DNA of 64,000 bases from Astropecten irregularis (lineage: Eukaryota; Echinodermata; Asteroidea; Paxillosida; Astropectinidae): contig OZ020248.1 in NCBI GenBank assembly GCA_963971285.1, positions 24,844,764-24,908,763 of the forward strand, written 5' to 3'. A program made the position numbers and the translations under genes. Positions 39,362-51,773 of the stretch are shown here, in pieces. Position 1 is the first letter of the stretch; each line of letters begins with the position of its first letter. Under the pieces are notes generated by a model. That model worked only from the letters and a program-made list of their open reading frames with translations, made no database searches and had not been told where the DNA came from.

Positions 39362-42300
39362 GTAAGTATTCAGTGCGGCATTATACTCTGCGGGCCCCTG
39401 ACCCCACGCTGTGTGCTTATACATGCGCACTTGCCTAACAAGGTTCGGATGCAGGTGGAAAGGGTTCTCATTACCACGTGACATCACTCTTGAATTGTGT
39501 TGTTCTGAAAAACAAAGCAAGCCATAAAACAATACCCATCTGTTAAAACTCTATTATTTCTTTTCAATGCGTTACATGGCATGTTTCCCATATATATTTG
39601 TTGTCACAGAGGCCAAACGGGTCCCAGTGTGGTAAATAATGATCCAGATAAGAGGTGGCAAGATATCCGAATTTAGAGAAAAACCAAACCGAGATAGTGC
39701 AATATCTATATAGGTCCAATTTACAGATTTGGGTGAGGTTGATGGGCAATAGTACTCAGTATACCTCCCAATCTGCCACAGTACCACTTGCTCAACCCCT
39801 CCCTTCTGATCCCCGCTAAAACAATTATTCTCCTGCGTTCATAAGCTTTTCTCATAAAAATTTCTTCAATCATTGTGATGGCTGAAAGAAAAAGTAACAA
39901 AAATCATTGCGGTCACAAATGTCTGCAATACGTCCTTCATTACATGCTTTGATAGTGATAACGAGTTTGATAGGAAGACTTTGTACGTGTAGCCTAAATG
40001 TTTGCCATGATTCTGCTACCGAATTATTTTATATTCAGCTATAGCCAGTATATATACATAACAATGTCTAACATGAATTATGTGAGACTTCGTCACCAAA
40101 TGTAAAAATGTGTTCACAAATACCGTGGGTTCGAAATCATGCAGGCGGTATATACATTTTACATGACCCGTTCAGAGGTTCCCAACAGGTGTAAAAATAA
40201 ATACGATCTCCACAAACAAAATGTGCCACCCATTGCTAGAAAAACGGAATGTCCTGTCGTCACTTCAGAGGAAAAGGGTCTGTTAGGTGTGGGCGAAGTA
40301 GAGCTGATGGATATTGATTCCGTGACTTACTGATGAAATGTTTCCCAAAATATACCCGAGCTAGCCTTATCTCCAGATGTACTACGACCAAAATCTATAT
40401 GACCTGGGGTTACTTTCACCAAACTCATATAACTTCCTAATATATCAATCGTATGACTTATGATGCATTGCAGCCCATACGTAAGATACGATGGGTTATC
40501 CTTCATATTAACTCCAGTTACGATCGATCTTAGGGCTTCCTGAAATCGACACCAACATTCGTACGTGCTAGTATTGCAACAGGTGTTGTTACAAACGAAT
40601 GCATAACAATTTAGGAATTAAAGCAAACATCATCAGCATATCGTGTTGTGTTGTGTTGTACTTTACTGGCAGTGGCAGTATACATTGACATTATTGATAA
40701 TTAGTCAACTTTGTTTTACACACTCTGGAATCATTTGTAATAAACTGTATCATAAAACATGCAACTTGCACTGGCCTCAACTTCTGTTGGCAGCCATAGC
40801 CTACAATTAAAGTTTGAATACAATAAAAATAGCACACATTACCCTGATTTCTGCACCAATAGATTACATTTTGGAGGGCCTAAAAGATAAAAAAAAAAAA
40901 AGTTGAACTGCGGTACCGTGGACTTAGGACGCAAGCCTTACTTCAAAGCAAAATGAAACAAATTACGGCAAATCAATTTTAATTTCGATGTGTTCACAAT
41001 TTATTCAATTATGCTCCGATATGAATCATTGCCACAGATTAAGAAATATTTTTTTGCATTTTAGTTCCATATTTCTCACACCTGTAGTTCGTACTTGAAC
41101 GTTTCCCTCAACACGACAACTTGGTAAAACTCTCACATTACCACTTCTTTTTCTTTTTGAATGGAAAGCTATAACCATATAGGTAGTTATAACACATAAT
41201 GTCATAAGTCAATGTCAATAATATCAGATAACTTGGTGGCAGAGTTGCCGCATGAGGCAACCAGACGTCTGGGCATTTTTACGGCCCGTAAGGGTATTGA
41301 TTTTCGGCAATTTGGGAGCTTCTGGGAAGCGTGCACCGTTGCCCCTGTCCGACATTCACTCAGCGGGGCGTTAAAGCTGCGACATAATTGGTAAAATGGC
41401 GTGGTTTCCGATCACATCATTATTTATACGGGGGAAAGAATACCAGGCGGTTACTGGTGTGCCCTAGAAATTTCAAGGTCTTCAAAGTTAGCTGGACACT
41501 TGGGTACAAGGTCAAGATCGTTATAATTTCTGCTTGTTTGGTAATTTTGGTTTTCTTTCATACATCGATCCTTATGATGCGCACACTTACACAGGTATGC
41601 TCTATATTGGCTTCCCTTTTAAAGGTTTGCTATAATCAAAACTCATATGAAGTTAAATACATTATGTATTGTTATAAAACTCAACCTGTGTATCATTGTT
41701 TGTGCATGATAAAACATATTGTTAGGTATTTTAGACACGTAATTTAGCACCCCACTTTTCGCGACGAAAAACCTTGCTTATACGTCACATGCAGAACGCC
41801 ACGCAGTATACTGTGGTGCAAGCTATACTAGGTCTGTTCAAAGGGGGACTTTTTTGGAGGCGGGGCGTACATGTACTGATTTTGTAACTTTTTGGTCAAA
41901 ATAAAGCACTTACATAGAAATCTAAATTGAAATTGTCATTAATTATGTAGTAAGCAATAATCTTAAAGCACTTTCACCCCTTTCCCAAATTTGATTTCAG
42001 TAAACCTTTAAAGTCCTGGCGGAACGAGGCTTTTCATAAAGTACACCGTTATGGCATGTGCTCGATAATACATGCGCAAATGTTGCAGCAAGTTTTAGCT
42101 TGGAAGTCAAAATCACACTCTAAGGATTTCACATACCAGTTTACCAAACTTGAATGTTGGTATATTAATGCAACCCTCAATCACACGTTAATCCAGTTGG
42201 GTTCCCCTGGGGTCAAGCAATGATCACGTGCCGACGCTAATAACTATTGGCAACGGCAACGGAACAACAACCGTCATCACTTCCACTCATGGGTGTCGAT

Positions 42301-45300
42301 CCCGGGGGGGGGGGGGGGGATGGGGGGATGGCGTGTATTATCATCCCCCCAATATTTCGAGGTTGAATATCATTCAAGTTTATTATATAGCAATATTACA
42401 TGATCCTTGTTTTTTTTTTTAGTCTTTGCAGTGAATGCTATGTTTAATTCTTCTGAGTATCGTTTTTAAATGCCCTAAAATGCGACTTTTTCGACTCTGT
42501 TTTTCTTAAAAGTCCCTGGTTTTGGGAGGGGGGTATCCCACCTCCCACAGACTCCCCCCGCTTGGTCGCTTCGCTCCCTCGCATAGGACACCCAATCACC
42601 AATCATCCCCCCCCCCCAATCATGAACAGAAATCGACACCAGTGCTTCCACTCGAACGGTGGCTATAATAAAACAATTGGTCCAGCTGAGTGACTAGTTC
42701 GTGGGTCAAAGAGCCAAAGATATATATTTCTCTTATTTTTTTCCCAAAAGAGAGGAAAAATGTTTCGCGCGTTTTGAGGTTGAAGTTTATTAGGCAACAG
42801 CAGATGCGTGAGGTCAACCATTGAGTGGTTGCACCCATGGGAAAATGTTCATATAGTTACGGTAGAGATTAATATAGTTCGTTTAAATATTAAAAAAGGA
42901 ACATGGAAGTAAACAAGATTCACGTAAAATAATGGATGAGAGGGGGAAAGGGGGACAGAGTGGCCAGGCAAAGCATGCAACTAGAAACCACAAATTGAAT
43001 AATGAGGCAGACTTAGTGTGGTACGTCGTGACGGGAAGGGGGCAAAGGGGTGTGGGGAGGTAGGCTATAGGTACAAATAATGTTTGTTTTTTTCGAACAC
43101 CAAGTTCTGCAAATTTTGTCTGTTTTGTCTTGATGGGGGCCAACAGTCAACGAAAATAATTGATTACAGAGCTTAAACGTTTGGCAGAATATTGCAGCTC
43201 TAATTCCATGACATTGGTATCATTATTATTATCATGGAGGAAGGAGGAGATGAATTATGCTTCGGTAAAGAATACGCCATTACGTATGTTTAAATCAATG
43301 CAAATTACGGACACAATTATAGCACCAAAATCACAAGAACTGTCCTGGTTTTCAAACGATTTTGACAATCATGACATTAACCTTGGCCCGGGAGTTCTGA
43401 GGGTTAATGGGTAATATAGGGGATGGATGATTTTGAGTGGCACCGGAGCAGTTTATCATTGACGCGCCCCACAGAGAAAGCATTTCCGTCTCCAAGCATG
43501 ATCGACACAAATGCTCATCACAGAATATTACCGGTTGTACCATTTTTACCCACTCACAGACCCAATTACACTCTGTCAGAATTCAATCAAATGACAGGGT
43601 AATGTTTGCAAAGCGATGCTTCTTCCCTCTTAGTACGGGACCTTAGGGAGACTTTCCCATAGGGTCGTGCACAAACTTTACTTACCTATTTCTAAACATC
43701 CTCCAAACAAATGAACTTGAATTTGACATGTTCATATTGAGAGCATTCTCTGTCTTCTATTAAATAATCTATGGACCATAACATTATGTCTTTAAAAGGT
43801 AGCTAATATACCTTCGGGAAACATCGAAAAGTCTCCCTAATTCCCGAAGTCTCCCTAATGTCCACTTTTAGACGCTAACGTGTCTCTCTAATACCCCATT
43901 TGTAATTTTATATCTCACTTCTTCTTCTTCTTCTTCTTCTTCTCTTTGCTTGGTATGGTCAGAGCATTTGACATGGCTTTCGGCACGGTCATGCTGGTCT
44001 TGGGCGCCATTGTAACCGGCATCATGGGCTGCGAGCTGGAGTGGGAACCGGTCAAGAAGATCCTGAAGCGACCCTTCGGACTGGTCATTGGGTTCTGCAG
44101 CCAGTTCATCCTCATGCCTCTGGTAACGTTATCTCATGGGGGTCAGTTTGACCAAAAAGGGGTCATCTCTGTTAGGTTTTGTCCCATGAAATCACTCCAC
44201 TGATGTCCTCGAAGATTTCTTCAATATGTTAATCCAACAACAAGTTTCATTTTGTTCTTTTAACATCTTGGGTTTTATAAACAATCATTCAACTTGCGTG
44301 CATTCTCAACCAGACACATAGGCCTACAAATGAAAAACGTTGAAAGTGCACACTTGACCAACATGGGTCAGGTATGGGCAAATTTACTACACCACATGAC
44401 GTACTGTATAGAAGGCAGATATTTAGAGAGATTTAAAAAGTGAAATGTTCACTGAAATAGCCCCTTTCATACAAGAGTCTGAGAGTTAGGCCTATTTTCA
44501 CTCACAATGTTCTGGTACCTATACTGTAGATTCGCTCTCCAGAATTTAGAGATACCCAGTGAACTTGACTCGCCCTCGAATATAATTGGGAGGGGGCAGG
44601 GAGCACGTGGGGTTGGCGCCTTGTCATAATGTTGTCTCATGACTCGTGTCTATTATTGAGTCGTTTCCCGACGCAAGGCAAAGTATTTGTGCAGATGGAG
44701 ACCTTGAACAGACCAGACAAGGCCACCGACATTCCATGTCGTCACTAGTAATGTCACTACCATCGCGTATACCACGTCGTCTGGGTTGAAGAGTACAATC
44801 ACCGAGTGTGTTAAATATTGAAAGCAACTTGACTTCCCCAGCTTTGTCAATGACCTCTCTTCACACCAGTCCCAACAAATTTTTAACTCGCCATCTGGTT
44901 ATCGATGGGAGAGTCAGGATTGATCTTAAAATCACCTGAATCATTGTAGAATGTTGCTCAGCAAAGTAAGATCTCACCCACAAATCACTGTGGTGATACT
45001 GACAACTCATTGTTAAGATTGAAGTGATTGAGTGTTTTGGTGAAATCAGGCCCAGGAGTGCAGCTGGGCACTGTCTTAATCAAATGGAAATTCCCCATGA
45101 CATTAAGATGATGGCTGCCCATGATAGGGTGAAGTGTCACGGTCGTGGAGTAGCTGAAAGTTTTTTTTTTTTCCAAATTGGGGAACTGATTTGAGCTCAC
45201 AATAATGTGGGGGACCTGGTGCTTGCGTCCATGGGCAAGACACCTGCATGACGACCTGATTCAATGGGTATCTGTTATGTAAGTATGGAGATGGTTTGAC

Positions 45301-48300
45301 GTTTGACCAGCCTTCGTCCTTCACAGAGTTGTTCACTGACCAGGGATAATACAAAACATAATCGATAATCCCCTAATGTCATCACATCACTGTATTTCAT
45401 GAAAATTACGATCACAACATGAGTTGTCCACAGTTCAAAACGTTCACCTGTCAGATTCCTTTCCAATTCTCAAACAGACAGGCTTCGTGATGTGCATCAT
45501 CTTCGGCCTGTCCTCTGACCACGCCATCGGTATCATCCTCGCTGCTTGCTCGCCCGGAGGGGGTCTGAGCAACATGACCTCGGTGGCTATTGACGCCAAT
45601 CTCCTGCTCAGTATCTCCATGACCTTCTTCAGTATAATCCTGGCCATGGGTGAGTCATACCACCACATCCAGCATTGTGAAACGCATTGTCAGTGTTTAG
45701 AACTACTGTATAACTGAAGGAAAATCTCCAGAAAAGGAATATTGAAAGTTTTCATATAATTGTGTTACGAGCATTAGAAATAGGCAATTGAGATTTATAC
45801 AGCTAAGAGCTGCATGGGGTATACCGTTATTTTAATTTAAACGGTCTTCATCGTGAATGGGGTATGCAGTTTTTGTTTCTTGTGGATGTATGAGTATCGG
45901 TAACCAAACATGTGGACTAATAACAACAGTGACAATAGGGTCCATGATTTGACCAAGGTCCACGATTGGAAAGCATGTACAAAACCAATGGAGCTGCTGC
46001 TAAAAACGTCCAAACAAAATGAGGAACAATCAGGGGGTCCACGATTGCAGGCGTTTACACACGTATATAGGTGGGTGGGTGGTTGGGTTCATGTGGATTG
46101 GAAGTTGCTTTTCGTTTGAATTGAAAACAATGGAATACGTCCTTGTGGCAAATAATTATGTTCATGTAGGTGTCAGTATAAAAGCTTATGAAATGTAGAT
46201 CTCTTAAAACAGACAGGTCGAACATCGTAAAATCAGGCATCGGCATCGCTGAGATGCGGAATAATGGCATGCCATGGATAACCAAGTGCAATGACCCAAT
46301 GTGTTGTAAAGAGGGGACACAGGTCTCCCATGTATGGCTTGACAGGGATCGGCCTGGGGTAGGGCAGCCACGGTTTCAGGGCGGCGCAACAGGGTCCAAA
46401 GTATTGACTCATCAACTTGAATAGCAACGAAAACAACATGTATTTTGTGATGACATTACTACGCCGTTTATGGCCACAATTCGGCAAAAGTCACGAACTG
46501 TGAATCTCGAGGGTAAGATCATGATCATAACACATGCCATGTATACCCGAACAGGGTACTATAAGTGACAATGAACAGTTTGGTGGGGTAACATAAATAG
46601 GCCTATTTGTCAAAATTATGATGCCTATATTGCTCCTAGGCTTCTCGTAAACTACGTGAGGTAACTTAATATTATGCTGTATAGTTTGTTCAGAACTCGT
46701 CGTGATGTAATAGCGAGGAATTCCTTGGCTATTACCAAGTACAGCAATGTGTTTGTAGGACTGCGGTTATTCATTTTATAACGAGTTCTGGAGGTCGCCG
46801 GTTCGAATCCCGCTCCAATCAATTTTTTCTTTGTTCACTTTTTTTGCAAACAAGATGTGACTAATTTCGTCAAAGCTTAATATGGAAACAATAGTGCTTA
46901 TTACACTGTACAGTAAGGATGACTGATTTTTGGTGTTTGGAAATGTTACAGATCTTTATTGTACTTTTCACAAGTATTTTGAAGTATTTTGCAAACAAAA
47001 TTGTTAGTAATTTCGTCACAGCTTCATGAGTATAAAATATGGGAAACAATAGTGCTTATTACACTGTACAGTAAGGATGACTGGTTTTTGGTGTTTGGAA
47101 ATGTAACAGAGCTTACATGATCGCATACAAGTCATGTAAGCGTTGAACTCAGCATTTTATTTTTTACAGTTGAAAGGTAGTATCATATACTTCATGTTCA
47201 CAGATTTACCTATAGCGCCTAACTTGCAGGGTACAAATATGGTGCTGGTAGAAACACGCCGTGACCTTAAATATTTTTGATCTTAAAAATATAAAAAATA
47301 ACGATGAAAAGATTAAAGAAATTCCGTTGGCGTTTTTCACTGTTTCCTCAAAAAGTCTGCACCCTATGGAACTGAAAATGTTACAGTATTTTCTTGATAT
47401 TCTGCCCATGAATGTGCTTTTCTTTGACAAAGACATTGAGTATGATATTACCTTTAAGATTGTCCCATTGGAAACAATGTAACCTTAGTAACTTAGCATA
47501 TTGTGAACACCACATTATTTTCTTGTTTTCAATGCCATGGCCTAAAGTCATACATGTTGAATGAAATATGTTTTGAATCCTGAATCATTTTTAAACATTA
47601 CTCTTATTAGTCAGGTGGTTTAGTGTTAATTTGAATATAACTGTTACATGGCGAACAAGGCCATATGCTTTGTTGCAAGCAGGCATAGAACTCAACTTTT
47701 TAATTTAAACGGTAGTCTTATAAACCATTTCAATTCTGAGATAAATGTGTGCAACCCGCTCATTAAATTTGGACAATGTAAATTGTATTTACTACTTTTT
47801 TCTTATCTGGACTTGCCAATGAATTGAAATAATATATTTAATTCACGTGTTTAAGTCGCAATTTTTTAAGGTTGCCTTAAATTGTTTACATCTCAATTGT
47901 CAATACATATATAAGCCTTTTATTTTGTACAAACATTGTATACATTCCCCCAAGCATCAAATAAAAGTTGTAACTCAGAATCAATATTTTCAGTGCATCT
48001 CTATAATTATGTCAGTGATGGAAGAGCTAATGACAACAAGACGTTCAATTTTTAATAGTCTTTTAAATTATTCAGTTTAAAACCTTCAGTATGACGAAAA
48101 AAGTGTCATTTTGCAGGAAAATTTTATTTTGTACAATATACTGTAAAAACAAAATGTTGTAAATTTTACAGTTAAAAGACTGGCAGCCGTTCTGCCAACA
48201 AATCCCTGTAATTTGCTAGTTTTACCCGCTTTTATTGTAAAACACATTACAGAAAACTGTAAATTTTTAACAGTCCACTGTAAAAAAAATACAGTATTGT

Positions 48301-51300
48301 GATGTATTTTTTTACAGGAAATTGTAATGATATTTACAGTGAACTGTACATTTTACAGTAATATACTGGTAAACGCTTTTACAGTTTTTGAAATGCTGAC
48401 TGTAAATTTTACAGGGGTTTGTTGGCAGAACGGCTGCCAGTCTTTTTACTGTAAAAATTACAAGATTTTTTTTACAGTGATCTTAAAATGGCAATGTCAC
48501 GTACGGCGACTCCACCTATTTCATTTATGAGAGTGCATGCCCTTTGTTCCAGTTCTTTTACCATTGACGCAGAACACGTCAAGTCCGGTAAAAAAAAAAT
48601 GAAATAACCCTCGTCGAAAAGGACAATTGTGAGAGTCTGGTCATCCCATGCTGGCACCATCAAGGTCGGCCTCCCACAGATGCCATTCCAGGGTTTCCAG
48701 ACAAATACTAAGCAAACTTTTTAATATCCACTTTAACGGATGTCATTATCATGTCAGCACTCGGCACCGTGACATCCACGATCATTCGACCCATAACCTA
48801 ATTCCCCAAGATCGTGATATTATTTTTGATTTGCTAGAAACAAAGTTGATATGCGGTAAGGGAACCACCTGTTGCGAATTACGAACATCGCGGTAGGAGT
48901 CGTGACGTGGTTATTGTCGTTAATGAATTGATGCCCCAGTCAACTATTATGACTTCTGTGGTATGCCTTTATAGCGACCACTGCTTGATCCAGGAACTTG
49001 AAACCAAATGCACGAAAGAGAAACAGGACTGATGACATTTTTACGATGATTCGTATTATAGGTATATTCTCTTCATTCTCAAGTTTGATAACGAAGGAGT
49101 GTCGTAAATCATTGAAATCAAAGAAATAAAATTGTTCAATTCCATAAATTAAAGATCGAATGTGTCTGTTACCCAATGGTGAACTGAAACGCCGCCCATT
49201 GTCACTAAACTGTCAGGGATAAGCATCTACTAGGTCTATGAAGCAACTTGAATATAAAATTGATTTTAACGTGTCCTTCTACAGGAATGATGCCACTGAA
49301 TCTCTTCATATACTCCCGCCGATTCCAGGCCGATGACTCCTTCCCGATCCCCTTCACCAAGATCATCATCGGTTTGATCACGATGGTTGCCCCGCTGACC
49401 GCTGGCTGCATCCTCCGCCACTTCAAGAAGGCCTGGGCCCTGAAGCTGATCAAGCTCCTGAAACCCGTCTCTCTGGTGATCATCCTCTTCGCCTTGGCCG
49501 GAGGGATCTACACCATCCGCTTCGTATTCACGTACATCGTCCCCGGAATGATCGTCTGCTCATTCTCCATACCGTTCATCGCCTTCTTCCTCGGCGGCTT
49601 CGCAGCGTTGGTGTGCCGCCGCAGCTTCACGCAAGTCAAGACAATCGCCATCGAGACGGCGATCCAGAACGTGGGGATTGGGGCCGGAATTGTCAGGCTT
49701 GTGTATCCGTCTCCAGAAGCTGACATCATCACATGTGCTATCCTGTGGACGCTGTTGGGACAGTCTTGCTTGGTAACTAAAACCTCTATGTAACGTCCCA
49801 AGAAAACTGCAGCACTAGCAACACATCCACCCTCAGTGGTGATACTAAGGTCAAAATTCTGAGAGGGAGCAATTTTTCCAGGGAGAACTGTAGATAACGA
49901 AGTGAACATCAGTAAGGCAATTCTCAAAACTCGATGTTTCAAGTAGAGGTACCAGGGGAGACATACATCCAGTGGGAAGGGGCTTTACCAGTTGCCATTA
50001 TACGCCACTCAGACCATCATAGCAGAAGCCCAAACTAGCAGCTCCACCAGCCCAACTCTACCATACCAAACGCAAAACCAACACTTCCAACCACAACCCA
50101 CCTTTATCATAACCGATCCGGTTCAAACACCAACCGACCAACTAATCACACCTGATGTCTTTGCCCTGATCATTCCAGATTTTTGCAGTGATCGGCACCT
50201 ACATGTTCTACAAGAGGATCCTGAAGGAAAGATTCGGAATTGGACGGAAGAAGCTTGAAGATGCAGATGAGGTCGAGAACTCAGAAGGGAAGCGGGAATC
50301 TATGGACCAGGCTGAGATGGTACCTCTTAATGATGAAGGTAAGTGTCAAGCCAGCTGTTACACCCTTGGGTAACATATCCCCGATTAAACATCTCCAGTG
50401 GAAAACTCAGACAGTGAAGAGCCTCTACTGTGGTACTCAAAGCCTCAAAGTGGCTGTCCTCAAAGACCTGATGACCTCTGGGAGGAAAACTTGTTCTCGA
50501 TAGATCTCAGAGTTGGCGAGGGCATTGCGGGTTGATCATTCCCTTCCTTTCGTATATATCGCATTGATTGTGAATCTAACCTTCGGGTCGTGAATACTAC
50601 AGAGCCTAAATGTACATTGTGATATGCTTGACTTAGAGCATTAGTATATTAAAATGCAGCTCAAGTAGTGGGTGGTAACAAGTGTATACATGTCATCCGT
50701 CTGATCTTGTCACATCTCATTGTTGAACTATCCATCACCATCCAGCATTTGCTCAATACTTTGGTTTTACACCAACTCCCATTTGCCTGCATCTGACAGA
50801 TTTGGAAACGAAATCCTTTACCGACATCTCAAGGAGTTTGGTCTAGAGGTATCGCATTAATCAAAGAGATTGCATATCATCTCTTCCAGAAACAGATCAA
50901 AACGCAAATGGTTTGAGCCACGCACACCTGTCCAAGATGAGCAAGTCATCTCCTCCAACGGCAGGGATGACATCGGGCGCCTACAAGTTCTGGGGGTATC
51001 GCCCTTTGGTGGATGGTACCAGCAGTTCGACCGGGGACCACGACAAGACGGCCCCGGGGCTCTTCGTCACGTTCCCCCTGGGCTTTGCAGGCGCCAAGGC
51101 CACGCAGCTATGGGCCCCGCCGATCGTTGGTCCGACCGGGGACATTTGGATACCGAACGCCGAGCTGTTTAAGAATGCACCGGTGAGTATATGCGAGATT
51201 TGTTCCTTCAAACTTGAGTCCTTGAAGCCTTTGCCATAATTCTATGATTGATGTGGATGTTAATTCCTACACTTTTGATGTGGACCAACTGAAGGCAGTA

Positions 51301-51773
51301 TTTACATCGAAGCATTTTTTTAAAGATGGAGAGCTAGTAGCGCCAAACGAACTTTCATGTGTATAATAATGTGTCACTGGAATAAGCCCAATTTCACAAT
51401 GTGTGGAAAGCTCCCGTGACTGTTCTTTGGTCAGTTTTGGCTTAACTTGGCTTAAACATTATTATATTAACGCTTTAAGCACTGGCAGTTCAATGACCAG
51501 GCCCAAGTGATAAGTCTGTCGTTTTTGGTGCCAGATTATGTCGCGCCGTCTCATACTTTATCTAAATCCGTATCCAAACACTACTCGTAATAAAAGAATT
51601 CCCACAATGATAAGAGTTAAAAGTGTCGTAATTTATTCATCGTAATAGATTTTACAGAGAGAAAAGATAAGTGCAGGGTGACAAGTGAACTTCTACGGAT
51701 CTTTGACCTCATGGAAATAAGCAATGTGTATCGTTTTATTCTTTCTGTTCATGCACAGGAATCTACTGTGTGA
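38622..51773 (+). CDS. SLC10 sodium/bile-acid-type cotransporter with ectodomain, complete
   Basis: Exons 38622-39361, 43963-44122, 45478-45649, 49285-49772, 50179-50338, 50890-51182, 51759-51773; all GT-AG and in phase, 675 aa. The ATG at 38622 has a good context (ATCGCCATGG). Residues 1-24 are a signal peptide, followed by a 220-residue ectodomain with three NxS/T sites (NHT, NLS, NLT), then the SLC10 membrane core from about 248. Core motifs: MGCELEWEPVKKILKRPFG, CSPGGGLSNMTS and MGMMPLNLFIYSRRF resemble ASBT/NTCP. Residues equivalent to the Na+ ligands of ASBT_NM are kept: Gln294, Ser331, Asn332, Ser345, Thr349, Glu481, Gln485. The signal peptide plus ectodomain recall SLC10A3/A5, so the subfamily is left open. 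It likely carries an organic anion with Na+ across the plasma membrane; the substrate cannot be told. Confidence 0.92.
39362..42287 (+). other. SLC10-like intron 1, first part
   Basis: Nearly 3 kb of intron. 40440-40560 (GACTTATGATGCATTGCAGC, ACGATGGGTTATCC) belongs to a dispersed repeat also seen at 58925-59030. Otherwise AT-rich and unassigned. A 41.47 kb candidate exon was considered and rejected on phase. Confidence 0.4.
42288..42644. mobile_element. hAT-like MITE with C/G-run subtermini
   Basis: Left CATGGGTGTCGATCC then a run of about 17 G; right, inverted, CACTGGTGTCGATTTC preceded by a C run. Flanked by an 8-bp direct repeat CTTCCACT at 42280-42287 and 42645-42652. Eight-base duplication points to hAT. 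357 bp, non-coding. Confidence 0.8.
42645..43962 (+). other. SLC10-like intron 1, second part, with (TTC)n acceptor
   Basis: Mostly unassigned. It ends with a CTT/TTC microsatellite at 43918-43943 that supplies the pyrimidine tract of the exon 2 acceptor (CAG at 43960-43962). Confidence 0.5.
44123..45477 (+). other. SLC10-like intron 2, nothing recognised
   Basis: 1.36-kb intron. No shared repeat or exon candidate was seen. Confidence 0.4.
45650..46783 (+). other. SLC10-like intron 3, first part, nothing recognised
   Basis: First 1.1 kb of a 3.6-kb intron; AT-rich, unassigned up to the SINE fragment at 46784. Confidence 0.4.
46784..47112 (+). repeat. SINE 3' fragment and a diverged tandem duplication
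   Basis: 46784-46835 is the B-box end of the tRNA-derived SINE (GGTTCGAATCCCGCTCCAAT). Then about 110 bp (46845-46955) is repeated at 46991-47112: GTGCTTATTACACTGTACAG and TTTTTGGTGTTTGGAAATGT occur in both. Confidence 0.75.
47175..47453. mobile_element. TTAA-type MITE, family B, inverted
   Basis: Ends AGGTAGTATCATATAC and (inverse) GTATGATATTACCT with TTAA at 47454-47457 and TTGA at the left. The interior reads as family B in reverse. Older copy by divergence. Confidence 0.7.
48138..48482. mobile_element. palindromic MITE built on TTTACAGT/ACTGTAAA
   Basis: Arms of about 75 bp: CTGTAAAAACAAAATG ... GACTGGCAGCCGTTCTGCCA at left, TTGGCAGAACGGCTGCCAGT ... TTTTTTTTACAG at right. The interior contains ACTGTAAA or TTTACAGT about ten more times. 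Ends in CTGTAAAA at a TA on the left suggest Tc1/mariner, but the right side reads TG, so this is tentative. Confidence 0.65.
48483..49284 (+). other. SLC10-like intron 3, last part, nothing recognised
   Basis: 800 bp up to the acceptor GTCCTTCTACAG of exon 4. No repeat or exon candidate was seen. Confidence 0.4.
49285..49772 (+). CDS. SLC10-like exon 4: membrane helices and Na+ site
   Basis: Residues 358-520, the largest membrane exon, with about five hydrophobic segments. Starts in MGMMPLNLFIY. Holds IETAIQNVGIG with the Glu and Gln of the sodium sites (ExxxQN in the family). GC-richer than its flanking introns, as for the other exons here. Confidence 0.9.
51759..51773 (+). CDS. SLC10-like last exon: five-codon end with PDZ ligand
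   Basis: The acceptor TTCTGTTCATGCACAG joins in phase 0 to GAA TCT ACT GTG TGA, so the protein ends ...KNAPESTV. S-T-V at the C-terminus fits the class I PDZ ligand (S/T-x-hydrophobic). If the intron were retained instead, a different tail would follow 51182. Confidence 0.75.
   Translation, partial: ESTV

Noticed and set aside
41475-41600. Candidate SLC10 exon with one hydrophobic segment (VIISACLVILVFFHTSIL)
   Set aside because: It could follow exon 1 in phase but ends in phase 0, while the next sure exon (43963) needs two bases before it; exon 1 joins 43963 directly in phase.
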